The notes under the pieces were generated by a model. That model did no database searches. It had not been told where the DNA came from and was given only the letters and a program-made list of their open reading frames with translations. A DNA stretch of 64,000 nucleotides from Klebsormidium nitens (Eukaryota; Streptophyta; Klebsormidiophyceae; Klebsormidiales; Klebsormidiaceae): contig DF237263.1 in assembly GCA_000708835.1 (NCBI GenBank), positions 40,516 through 104,515 of the forward strand. Direction: 5' to 3'. Below, piece after piece: positions 27,756 to 39,051 of the stretch (position 1 is its first letter; every line of letters starts with the position of its first letter). The translations under genes were made by a program, and so were the position numbers.

Positions 27756-30700
27756 ATGGGGCCTCAAATGACCTCTCTTGTTATTAACCAGAGTGGTCCG
27801 GATGCGGACAATGCTGCGCCGGCTAGTCCGGAAGTCCAGAGCCCCTCACGGGCTGAGCGCAGGAGGTCCACCAATGCGGGGTTGAAAGCGTTGGTCAGTA
27901 TGATGGGGCAGAGGAAACAGGAGATGAAAGCTCTGGCCTACGACGCCACCTTTCAGGAGTTTCAGCAGGTGAGCTTCAGTTCAGTTTTGCTCCCCCCCTC
28001 CGTTTTCAGGATCAAATTGCACTTCGATGAAATGAGTGAGCAGAGAGAGTAACTTGGCTTGGAGATGCTCAGCGACCCTTGAGCTCTGTACCTACTCTAA
28101 CCAAGGTGATTCACTTGTTTGATAGCTCCTTTGCACGCTGTTGAAGTGGAGAAGAGAGACCTACTGGTTTGAAGAGTGTTTCCTTGCGGAAAGGACCACT
28201 CGTCAGCATTCAGAAAAAGACTCAGACATGGCTAGAGAGGTAGACATCACGTGCAAGTCAGCACCGGAAGGCCCTGAGCTGCTTATAGAGTTGGGGAACA
28301 GCTGACGGTGCAATGCTGTCAAAAGGAATCTTGCTGTGCCTACCAAAATCAAACCTCAATAAACATCAAATACACATAGTCATGGCTTTCAGTGACTATA
28401 TGTTGACTCAACTCTAGTTGATTGAAAGACTGATTCAAACAATGAATCTGCAGAAAGCTGCTGCTGAAGCCAGCACCGCAGCGTTCAGCCACTCCAGCGA
28501 GTCCACCAGCAGTCATGAAGCGCACGTGCTGAGCGACGCGCCAATGGCGAGCACGCTGGAGCTCATCAGTCGCGCTGGCAAGGCACAGAACAGGTAAAGT
28601 TCCGCGCGTTTCTTAGAAGGTCTGTGCTTCTATTGAGCTCTCCTGCTCCAAGCAGCTTTGGCGGGAAAGGGCGGCGCAATGATGCTGCTCGGCTTAGGTC
28701 TTGATTTGTCGGCGCCCACCCAGACCATAAAGTTCTGAGTGGGCTGGAAAATGATCCTGTCAGGGCCGGCGCCGGCACTCGCATGTGAGCCAGGTTTTCC
28801 CTAAGCAAGAGTACGTCAGCAGTCGAATGGCTGGTTATAGGTTGCTTAGGTCACATGCTTCAGCCAGTTGTTTGGAAGGAACTCAAACTCCTCTGTAAAT
28901 CACGACAGGGGCGGATCATAACTGTGTACCATCACACTAAGCTTGTAAAACCGTCACCTCTTATGGTCCAAGAGATCAGACTATGTCATTAGTGATTCGT
29001 GTTGCTTCACACCTGTGGTTGTTTGTCCCACTCATGCAAACAAACAGAATATATATTTCTTAGTCAGCTGGCCGGGATCAAGGGACCGCAGCAGAATGAC
29101 GAAGGTGTGTTCTACTTCTCTCAGAACGCAAGCTGGGGTCTGGTCCGCCTTCGGCAAGTCCTATGTGTGCCTGGGGACTCCTGACGTCACTCTCAACGAC
29201 ATGCCTCCCGTGAAGAGAGGAGATCTATCCAGGCAATCAGCAGAGGAGTCACAACGGCACAACTTGGAGGATAGGGGTGGCGGGAAGGGACGAAGTCGAC
29301 TTCGACAAAGAGAGGTACGTTAACTTCTCCTAGATTTATTTTCACATGTGTTTGGAAAACCCATAAGAACTACTTGCGAAATCTTCCTCCCTGTCCAGGA
29401 GGTTGTCTGAAAGTTTCGCTTTGACTTTGTTTTTTGGTGACCATCAACGCATGAAGAGGGCGTTTCGACTACCCTAGTTGAGCAGGTTATCGCAAGTTTA
29501 CTCAAGCAGTGTGGACCAACTCAATATCTCCCTGTGCTTCGCAGACTTCTCTGAGTCAGCAGAAAACGATACACAACGCCTCAAGACGAATCAGCTGTTC
29601 TGGGGACGAGTCGAAAGAGGGTCCGGGAGGGGCCGCCTTGGAAGGGCCCAGCACTTCTCAATCACAGCCGTTGCCGCAGCTGAAAAGCCGTCGAAGAGAC
29701 AGGGGTAGGTTGTACTTGCAATCTTCCCAGCGTTGCCGATCTAACAGAGGACAAGGTTTTTGAAAAGCGGCCTTCAACCTGAAGATCTCGATACAAAGTC
29801 TCGATCGGGGGGAGATTATCGTTTTGAATTGTCCTTGTAAAGCCCACGCTCTCCGCACTTCACCTTCACGAGATGCGTCCGAGCCCTGTAAACGTCCGGA
29901 GCTGTTTCGGACGGCACGAAGCTGTGTGAATCGGTGTCGGAGCTCCGAAAAAACGCCACCGGACAAGCTGGACGAACCTTGACCGATTGTGTATTTCTCA
30001 GCTGGACGAGCTGGGCAGAAACTAAATCTGTCTGCCACAGATGCAAAGCTTTCCCGTCTAAGCTGGAGTGTCCTATAAGGTTAGAGTGCAATAGTTTGGG
30101 CGGTACAAAGGGTGAAGTGCTTTACATCACTAAGAGCGTTCGCTTTGGCGATTCTTGCTCATCTGGCTTTCCGCTTCCGTGCAGTTCCGTTCAGCGAGAT
30201 CCTCTTTCCCCGCGAGCAGGTCCACGTGTCAGACAAGGGCAAGCGGCGCGCGCGGGTACGTAGGCCCTCTTGCGAGCTTTTGTCAACCCCAACATCTTAT
30301 AACCATGCGTCTGAGAGTATGTTGGGGCAAAGGGCAGAACAGATGTCGTTCTCGCGAAACTAAATACGCTCCTTCTGCAATGTCGCCAGTAAAGATTCAC
30401 CAGCTTTCGAAATGCTAGGCGCAAACAATGTCCAGCAGCCAAGCAATACACTAGGCATGTATGGGCGCTGATCGGCGGTTTTTATCTCTTCAGGCTCGGG
30501 GTGGTGTCATGGGCATCGGAGCGGGCCAACAAGAAGGTAAGAGCACAGTCGTAAGCGATACTATGGGGTCCATTTGAGTGTTCGTACTACATCGTAAAGA
30601 CAAGTATCCATTATTCCTGGGAAGAACTTCAAACTGGGTTCTAGCTTACATAATGAGGAGAGGTTGGAACGTCGAAAGGTAAAAGAGACTTTTCTCTAGC

Positions 30701-33700
30701 AAATAGTCTAAAATCTTAAGATGGCCGAGGACCTTGCCGGCAACATAAGGTTCGAGACTGATTGGCCCCCGTTTCACTCATACACCCCGAGTACCTTCGG
30801 GAGAAAGTACTTGCTTTCAGAGGCTAAGCAAGCCTTGGAACCTTGACTAGATGCGTCTGGCAGATGGAACGTGCAAAATCGGTTCTGCCGCACAAACCTT
30901 CCAAAGCACAGAACCCTCAACCAGTCTTGGCCCCTTTTGCAGAATCTAGTACCAGGGGCCCCTCAGAAACGCCGCCCCCGCCCGCCGGGCCCCTCTCCGA
31001 GGCGCAGCAAAAGACCCACTCCAGCCGTTCCGCAATCGCCCAGCTAACCCTGCAACTAAACCCCCCGTCCTCCCGCCTGGTTATCAACCTTGACCCGCTC
31101 CGGTTACCGCCACCCCCGCCGCAGCACCAGGGCTCGACGCGCAGCTCGAAGCGCGGCTCCTCCGCTCCCAGCTCGCCGCACGCGGCCGCGCCGCGGCGCT
31201 TCTCGCACGCGCGCGCGCACGGCGCGAAGCTCAGCCCGAAGCCGTCGGCGCTGGCGGCGCTCAGCCCCGTCGCGCAGTTCATGCTCGGTTTCGCGGCCAC
31301 GCACGAGCGCGCGCGCACGCCGCGCGGGGGCCACGCGGCCGCCGGGCCGAGGCTCGTGAGGGAGGCGTCGCTTTTGGGACACGCGGCGATGGTTGGGAGG
31401 AAGACGGGAGAGTTGACTGGAAACGGTGTAACCGAGAAGGTGAGCATTCAATTCGAGAAGAGGAGAAAGGGGGAACATTGAAGTTTGCAGGCTGCAGCTT
31501 CCGACGGGCATGATCTAGCAGAGAAGGACAGCAACTATGAGCAAGATTCTTGCTGAGCATTCAGTATGTCCGTGCGCCAGTTTCGAAGTCGAGAAAAAGC
31601 TCTTGAAGGCGATCGGCTTTCGTATTGTCCAGACGACATAAGTAAACAATCAAGGAGCTTGCAGGATTCAGCTTTGCAGGTAAGATAATTTACTTGACCT
31701 GTCTTTGAACTGCTTAGAAGCTACACAAGGGAGAAGCCCGTCTTTTTCGCTCAAGGAGATCGGAAACCGCACTCTTTCGAATCTCCTAAGTGAAGCTCAG
31801 TCCCAACTCCAAGAATCAGTCGAATGTTGAAAAGCGCTAAGTAGCCTGCGGTTCGAGTGGCTTGTAGTTTTTGCCCAAAGCACCCGCCTCCCGGGTGCAA
31901 ATACTCGGGCACGATTACAAACCATTTGTTGAATCACGTTAAAGTGAGATAATTTATGATGGTTTGATTGGCCTTCCCCCGGTGCAGAAACCCCCGGTCC
32001 CAGCGGAGCGGTCCCTCTCCAGCCTCTCCTTCGAGTCCACGATTCCCCGCTTGCACACTGAGTTCGACACGCTGCGCCAGCGCATGCGCGATGATCTGCG
32101 CGCGCGGCTCGAAGCGCTAAGAGCGCGGCGCGAGCGGTGTATCGAGTCGCCCCGCTTCATGGGCACGGTGAGTGGGTTACGTTATCTGTTCTTCGTTTCA
32201 ACTCTTTGCAACCAAGTAGATCAATCGAGTAGCGGAACGGCTCGAAGCGGTCAGGGCTCGGCGCGAGCGGTGCATCGAGTCGCCTCGCTTCATGGGGCAT
32301 GGTAAGGGGTTCCGTTTCTGGTCTTTCGTTTCCGCTCTAACCAGTGGATTGATGGACTAGCAGAACGGCTCGAAACGCTCAGAGAGCGGTACATAGAGTT
32401 GCCCCGCTTCATGGGCACGGTAACAAGGTTTCGTTCCCGGTCAAATTGCTTCCGTTCACCGTTCTACTTTATTCAGCGCGTCGCTTTGCGGGGCGGGCGG
32501 TTGCAAGGGCTCAGAGCGCGACGCGAGCGGGGCAATCAATCGTTCCGCTTCATTGGCACGGTGAGAGGGTTCCGTATCCGGTCCTCCGTTTCCGTTCAAT
32601 TCCGCTCAGTGGATAAAGTGGCTAGGGGAACCGCTCGAAGCGCATCGAGCGCGGCGCGAGCGGTTCTATCGACCACCCCGCATCATGGGGGCACGGTGGC
32701 GGGGTTCCGTTTCCGATCCAGGGTTCTTCTTTCCGGTCTCTTCGCTTTTGCTTTGGGCTTAAGGTGAGTATGCTTGTCGCGAGATAAAACGGCTGAGAAG
32801 GGCCAGAGCGGTGCATAGAGTCGCCAGACTTCATGGACACGGTGAGAGGGTTCGTTTCCGGTTGCATCGCTTAAAGAGTTAGTCTACACTGTGCGGCGCA
32901 TTTGTCTTGCTTGCGGTTAGTAGAGCTGAAGCGGGCATGGTCAGAGTTTCTTGTTTATTGGTGCAGGAATTTCGTCCCCTGGCTTCCGTTTCCGCTTTAT
33001 CGTTTAATCAGAAACTTCTCACGATCGGACCGCTGCGCGCGCGCTCGGAGCTGGATCTACCTGTTCTGATCTGCACTCTTGGTCTGTTCAGGTGTCGAAA
33101 CTGCTCGTGAGTCAAATTCGGAACGTCGGCCGCTCGTATCCAATCCACACGGAGGGGATCTGGTGAGTTTGACTCTGTCATATGCTTTAAATGCGACGCC
33201 TGTCACGTCGAACCTGCAGCATTTTAGCACCGAAACTTTCCGTTTGCTTAGGGCTGACCTCTGCACCAAGTGATTTGTATGTTATCCATCCTCGGTCACG
33301 AACCAGGCACCCAGGTTCCGACCAAAAGTTTGGTACAGCGGAACCGATCGGTTCCAGGTACAGCAATAACGCCCGGTTAAAGACCAACCTCTGATACAAG
33401 GGCTTGCAAAAAGCTCTATTCTGCTCAACAAGAGGCACGCGAGCCTCCGTTTTATCGCAATAGACGAAGGTCATTCGAGGGTATGAAAGGAGTTTTGATC
33501 AGCAAGGGTGGACAAATGGACATCCAATGAGATATCCTTCATTCTTTCTGAAGAACGACCGGGTGGATATGTGCATCTAAACCAGGAAACCCACGCGCAG
33601 GGACCTGGCCAAGTCGTCGCTGCAGGAGAGGGGCGAGCTGCTGCGCGCGTGCAAGAGGAGCAACAGAACAACGCGCTCGATTTATTCAAATCTGGGTTAG

Positions 33701-35220
33701 CTTCTGACTAGGTTTGAAATCTCCTCGCAGGGACCTGGCCAAATCATCGTTGCAGGAGAGCGCCGAGCTGCTGCGCGCGCGCAAGGAGGAGCAGCAGAAC
33801 AACGCGCTCAACGTGTTTTACATGCAGCTGTGCGCGCTCGTCCAGGCGCAGAACACGACGGACAACATCATGGTGCTGCTCGTGCAGAAAGCGAGAAGGT
33901 GCGACATTGAATGTAGACTGGTGGTGCTCCTGTGTTTGTGATGCAGAATTGCCGGAAGGTAGACGCAGAACAAGGAAAGTCGAAACATGCATCGGGCCGG
34001 GCAGACAAGCTTGATTGCAAGTTAGTACAAATTGGGGGAAGAAAAAGGAAAAACAAGAAAGTTTTTCCACGGAGGATTGGATGCATCGGCTGACCGAGAC
34101 ACTGCCGTTGTTTGAACGCTCTGAGCTTTTGAAACGCTCTACAGTAGCTGCAGAAGAACAGTCTCGTTGGAATTACGTCAAAAAGTTGGGTCGAAGAAAC
34201 TTTCAGAGTAACTTAAATCGAGCACAGAAAGTCGGAAGAAGTTCCGCCAGCAGATCAGCTGGTGACAACCGGAAGGTTCCATTACATTCAGCAACCTGCT
34301 CATTGGCCCTTGCTCCTCATTTTGCAGTCTACTCGAAAATGGTTGGACCCTTCAAAGGCCCTTCTTATCCGAGCTCTGTCGATACATCGCCCAAGTCGAA
34401 GGTAAGAGTCATGTCACCTGCGCGATCATTCGCGGCGAATCTTGCAAAGCTTCCCACCTTGTCTTCGCCCCCGTTTCTAGCAGTCTTGTGTCTATTCCCC
34501 TCTCTGGACACAACTGAAAACTGACGAACCGTTAGAAAGCTGCTAACCGGTTCTTTCGCGCGAAGCCGTTAATTGAAAGAAGTAGCCCTTGAGTACTGTT
34601 CCAAATACTTGTTTCAAGGTTTATCCTCCACGAGAAAGAGCTAATTCTCTGGGGCCTTCAGCAGCATCGAGAACAGGGTCTGGGATACGTCAGAATATAG
34701 CAGGATGGATCATCAAATCAAACTGTCAGAAATGGTCTTTATGCAGAGACGTCCATCTTCGGCAGCAATCCCTGCCTCCTTCCCGTGCTGCACTTTATCC
34801 GGCGGCGGCTATGCCTTCCTGTTCCCGAGCTGAATCGGATCCTGCGCGAGGCCGGAATTGTGTTTGGTTCGGCTGGGCGGTTGATGCACAGAGAGATTGG
34901 TGAGTCGGACGTTTTCGTTTGTCTGCCGGCTCGTCATGCTGAATCACCATGCTAGGAAGGATTGAATGGGCAACTTGACTGGACAGGTCGGTTGAGAAAC
35001 GGAGCCGTTTGAGCAAATTTTCAGCCACAATCAGATTTTGAAAGCTTGTGCTGCATCCAGGAAAGTCGCAGGCTCTGTCTTGTGTCAATTGCTTGTTCGT
35101 TTCCCGATTCGGCTTAGGGAAATTCTTGACGTCACTGTACGTCACTTGATGCATCTTCTTTTTCCCTTGCTTGCAGATACTCTTGGTAACATAACGCTGC
35201 AGAAGCTGAAGCCGGTGTAG
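27756..35220 (+). CDS. Large multi-exon gene, product not recognised
   Basis: Starts at ATG 27756. Best-supported exons: 27756-27968, 28418-28593, 29545-29704, 30185-30255, 30864-31439, 31988-32167, 33092-33162, 33731-33898, 34328-34401, 34747-34899, 35177-35220 (TAG). Weaker ones lie near 29070-29110, 29226-29317, 30494-30536 and 34619-34677. Phase between 34401 and 34619 does not close, so an exon or edge is wrong there. The N-terminal half is hydrophilic, Ser/Pro/Arg-rich and disordered. From 31988 it becomes helical (LRQRMRDDLRARLEALRARR; LAKSSLQESAELLRARKEEQ; NVFYMQLCALVQAQ). The C-terminus has a compact-looking stretch (PVPELNRILREAGIVFGSAG) ending DTLGNITLQKLKPV. I do not recognise the family. 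Two of its exons carry partial copies in the introns. Confidence 0.6.
32222..32850 (+). repeat. Array of five donor-side exon echoes of the exon 31988-32167
   Basis: The last ~25 codons of the exon (LEALRARRERCIESPRFMGT) plus its donor and the start of the intron recur five times downstream. The copies end near 32297, 32415, 32559, 32694 and 32841, a spacing of about 120-150 bp. Each keeps a form of cgcttcatgggcacg followed by gt, then a ggttccgtttcc intron block. Copies carry different substitutions and small indels, so they are of different ages or evolve freely. Confidence 0.85.
33602..33681 (+). repeat. Exon echo upstream of the exon at 33731 (acceptor side)
   Basis: Near-identical copy of the first ~27 codons of the exon 33731-33898, directly after its own gcgcag acceptor. 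A one-base loss (tgcaagagg against cgcaaggagg) shifts the frame, and the copy then runs into a short exon-unlike stretch. It is positioned 129 bp before the intact exon. Confidence 0.85.
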
Positions 35221-36286
35221 AGTGGGTCATGTAAGTGGCCCGGCTGGCACGGTAAGGGCTTAGCGTCGAGGTTACGAAAGGGCGGCCAGCTAGCACTATT
35301 GCAGAGGTCGTCAAAAAAGTAAGATTCGGAGTCCATGAATAAGCTAGGGACGCGTGCCTGAGGGCCGGAGTCGCAACTTGACTCAGTGAAGCCCGTCAAT
35401 CTAGCAGCTTGTCATGTAGATTCGTTGCACTGCAGCTCCCGGCACGTGCGACCTCTATGCCATGCAGCACTGCAAGCATGCAGCGAACAACTTGAGCATC
35501 TTTGTACCCCAGCATGTTAGTACGTGCATGAGAGCATATGTACTAGCTCGCACATGGATGTCGTGTCGGAAGTTGATTGCAAGCTGGTGCACCAGGCATG
35601 CCAGCAAACAGTGGCCGGTGAACCCTGATCAGTCGGTTCGGCATACCGTACCACTGAGCATGATCGCCACACAAGTGCACATGTGTGTAGATCCTTCATA
35701 AGTTTGCAACGGTTAGTTTGGCATGACTAAGTTCAATGCCGGAAGCCTAGAATGGGGAGGCAGACATGTGGTCCAGGCTGACCAGCAATTGCGAACTTCC
35801 GACGAGAATATGGAAACCGTGCGCATGTATGGGAGACGTTGAATCGCTAGTCAAGAATGCCATGATGACGTACCAGACGGTCTGCTTTTATCTATGATAA
35901 GGAGCTACAAGAAAAAGAGGTTCCAAGTCATCGCGGGCCAGGCACGACCATGTGGTCGCGTAATACGTAGCCGTCAGGATCGGAGGGACTGGATCCAGGC
36001 CTGCAGGATACATAGAACTCCAGTATCAGCGGCAAACCCCAATCCGAACCTTCCAAGACCCCTGCCTGATGGTTCTGAGAAACATTGGGCCGCATGAGAA
36101 TACTCTGCTGCTTATTTCCAATGAAAACGCAACCTCTGAACAAGAATGCAGACTCCACAAATTGGCGCTCTGGCTTGAAACTCTTATTCAGATTCGAGGA
36201 AGAAGCAAACATTTGACGAGATCCTCCGAATCTGTAGGCTTGATCAAAGGGTGAAGGGACAGATAGAGTACGTCCCTTTGTGAGAC
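35221..36286. other. Convergent intergenic region, no gene seen
   Basis: Between the 3' ends of the large plus-strand gene and the minus-strand Nudix gene. Short ORFs only. I see no structured RNA or repeat. Confidence 0.55.
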
Positions 36287-38653
36287 TCACTTTTTCTCGA
36301 TGACCCCGTGGTGAACTCCAAACGCCCCTCGTTCGATATCTTCGATGTACTGCGGATACCGAACCGAGCCATTCAGTTGACGGGCCTGAACTCCGTCTTT
36401 ACACTTCTCTATGCCAGATTCGCACCCCTTTTTCCATGTCCTTAAGAAAGAGAGAACGTGCCAGATCATCGTGAATCGGGTGAGAACGGAACCGCTGAGT
36501 CTGGCCTCGTGTCCAAACTGCAAGGATCTAAACTCTGCTCCATATTGTCGAACACAAACCCCACGAAGTAGACGTCCGGCTACTACATAACAGACGACCC
36601 GGAACATAAGACTCGCTCATGCAACATGCGAAAAGGAGGACCCTTTTGAGAGAGACTTCTGCCGGGCAATCTGAGAAGCCCCACGAACAGCTTACAACTA
36701 TCGTGCACAAGCTCACCTTTTTCAGCACGACGGTGACCGATGTAAACGCCAGCAAGTCCCAGGGGATCTCGTCCAGCGCAAACAATCGGACGTCGAGCGA
36801 CTCTGGTCCTGGCTTGAAGTCCGCCTTCTCCAGCTCGCCCCGGAATATTATGTAGCTCTGCTCTGCGTGGAAAGATTGCCGGTTTCAGGAGCAAAGAGAA
36901 TCTCAGAAAACCGTCTCGAACCTAGCCAAAATGACAAGAAGATGCTCTACGAAAGGGGCCGATCATGCTGGACTATCGATCCTGATGTTCTTGCAGGGCT
37001 TCAGTTTTCCACGCCAGCACACTTCGGAAAGTTGTTGTTGACAACTTGTCTACTGATTGCAAATGCTTGGACACAAGGACGATTCTGTTGCCACAGTCTC
37101 GAGACATTTGGCAGTCAACGGCGCTGCGACGTGGGTCACACCCACCTGTCCTATCAGGGGAATGTCGAGATGCGCATATGGCGCCACAATGTGAACAATT
37201 GTCAGCGCTTCTTCCTGCGTTTCCCTAGCGGCGCCCTCTGCTGCCGACTCTCCCAACTCCATGAAACCCGCGGGGAGGGTCCAGAGGCCCAACGAAGGTT
37301 TGATGGCGCGCTTGCACAAGAGGACCTTGTTGTCGTAGCTCGCAACACATCCTACCACCTGCAAGGGCCACAGATACTAATTTCTTTACAGAAAGTTGAC
37401 AGACAATTGCGGGCCATCCTTTCTTCAGTAACAATGGGAGTTAGCAGGCTCGTTGTAGATCGAACTTGCAGAGAAGAGTTCGCTATCTTACATTGAAACG
37501 CAGAAGAGCATGATTGGCAGGAGCCAGGGCAACATTCAAAGCAGGGACATCGCGGCACGAAGCAGGTAAAAGGAACGCCTGCTGTTTTATCTAGAGGAAG
37601 AGCTTTCCAGGGAGACGAAATGCATAGAATTGAAGCGGCAGACTCAGAATGCTGCAAAAGAAGATCTCAACTACTTAGCCTGCCAAATCTGGACCACTGT
37701 TCCATTATAAATGATTTGCCCCGCAATTCCTGCTTTTCACCACTTGACTCTCTTGAGTACCAGTTTACCGTTCAGGATGAGTGGTCGCTTGACGTAAGTG
37801 CAATAAGTGACACCACCATCAACATCTCTCCTCCTTTGAATCTCTTCATCGTCGAGCAATAATGATCGAGCGAAGAAATAAATTTTCCGGTGACGTTATT
37901 GTCTGGTGCTTCCGAAACTCACCATCTTGGGATTGACATAGTGGACCTTGTGGCACTGGGTACAGACTGCTCTCTCTTCAACCTCCCCTTCAGGAACCTG
38001 CTTTGAAACTTGTCCTCCACATGATGGACAGAAGTTGATGGGGGTGGAGTATACCTGGACAGAGGATTAAGCTTCACTGCTAAGAATGCATACGTTTTTT
38101 AGTGCCGTATCGTCTATGAGTGGTCTAATCTGCATTCCACACAAGTTTGTGGCTTTAATTATCCAAATTTGCACCAGAGTGGACTCAATTGTCCATCCAC
38201 AGCTTGCAATTGATTCAAATCATGAGACCGCTCCAAAGATCTCTTCTATCGACCTACCTTTGGTTTTGTGGTGCTTTCCCCATTCCCCCCTGAGGCTGCC
38301 ATGTGCACTCCGGCCCTCCCAGCTACATGTAAATCCTTCTTTCCTTTCGTTCTTTCTAAATAACAAGTAGGTAGACTTGTGCTCAGAGACAGCAGTGGCG
38401 GAAGCAAAACCTTCTTCCAACTTGCTTGTTGCCTTTTACCAAGAATGGACGTTTCAAGCAGATCCCACGGAGGCCAAGACGTGGCTGCAGAATGAAGTCG
38501 TCTGCCTGATTGAGCCAAAGGCATAGGAACGGGACCATTAGTGACCCGTTCCACCAGAGTGGCCGCCATGCAGGACCAGCACGGGGACCTGAGAGCTTGC
38601 GCGAGCGGCCTAGATAACATCTGTTGGAGACCTGTACGGACCTGGTTGAACAT
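36287..38653 (-). CDS. NUDT23: Nudix hydrolase, NUDX23-like (FAD pyrophosphohydrolase type), organelle-targeted
   Basis: Plant NUDX23 proteins hydrolyse FAD to FMN and AMP in plastids; assignment is by recalled family sequence. Six exons with closing phases: 38653-38440, 38322-38258, 38054-37923, 37358-37146, 36857-36717, 36349-36287; 275 residues. Residues 1-71 are rich in Arg/Ser/Leu and low in acids, a plastid or mitochondrial presequence. A zinc ribbon follows (Cys102/Cys105 and Cys124/Cys127, FCPSCGG and CTQCHK). The Nudix box starts at Gly168 ([21 protein letters not shown]) and keeps the Glu residues of REx2EE; the usual Gly after EE is Ala. Then [28 protein letters not shown] and [13 protein letters not shown]. 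The tail [20 protein letters not shown] ends soon after the point where the plant protein continues, so the C-terminus is short. It is divergent to the CCDC93-like gene. Confidence 0.9.
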
Positions 38654-38803
38654 TCAAGCTCAGAGAGGAAGGTCCTTGGCCGCCATGTTCGCAATGCTGC
38701 TGAATGCTGCTGACAATCTGCCTGCATGAGGCGCCCCCTTCCCATTTGCCCAGAGCTCTGCATGCAACCGCTGAAGCCATGGCCCCCTTTTGCCAAATTG
38801 GCA

Positions 38804-38812
38804 TTAGGGTTT
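38804..38812 (+). promoter_or_regulatory. Telo-box motif (TTAGGGTTT)
   Basis: Exact match to the plant interstitial telomere motif in a divergent promoter, followed by ggg. In land plants such motifs act with other boxes in growth-related genes; binding here is not shown. Confidence 0.55.
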
Positions 38813-38965
38813 GGGTTTTGACAGGGTTCGTATGTGGGTTGATACTTTTGCTCGCACGCAGACACAGCTTCGCAGAGCCGAGTTATGAGTTTCGGGTTGC
38901 CATTGAAAGCGGTTAGACCTGTGGTAAAAGTGCCGGGTTCAGTGTTTTGCAGTTTTATAGGGAAT

Positions 38966-38974
38966 TTAGGGTTT
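38966..38974 (+). promoter_or_regulatory. Telo-box motif (TTAGGGTTT), second copy
   Basis: Second exact copy, 78 bp upstream of the CCDC93-like ATG, in the same orientation as the first. Confidence 0.55.
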
Positions 38975-39051
38975 TTCCTTTTTCCTTTGGGGGGAAGAAA
39001 GTGGCAGAAAGGCTCTGCATTCTCATTTGAATCTTCCCATATTGTGCTGCA

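Larger units (their letters stand above)
38654..39051. promoter_or_regulatory. Compact divergent promoter (NUDX23-like / CCDC93-like)
   Basis: A 398-bp region between two divergent start codons, so both core promoters must lie in it or in the flanking exons. It holds two telo-box motifs and a TATA-like tttatagg at 38953-38960, about 95 bp before the plus-strand ATG. Bidirectional function is inferred from spacing. Confidence 0.6.

Noticed and set aside
30721-30843. 40-codon open frame (MAEDLAGNIR) before the exon at 30864
   Set aside because: Open only to a TGA, no donor gives a workable join, and it probably is intron.
30917-31447. 176-residue minus-strand ORF
   Set aside because: Antisense of a Pro/Ala/Arg-rich exon; its own composition is Cys/Gly/Arg noise.
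32222-32850. CRISPR-like array reading of the regular repeats
   Set aside because: Units contain exon codons and donor sites, diverge from each other and lie in a eukaryotic intron.
36287-36607. Longer last exon of the Nudix gene (FGHEARL frame)
   Set aside because: Also phase-compatible, but the shorter exon from 36349 joins directly to the conserved VTVVLKK block and resumes family sequence at YIED.
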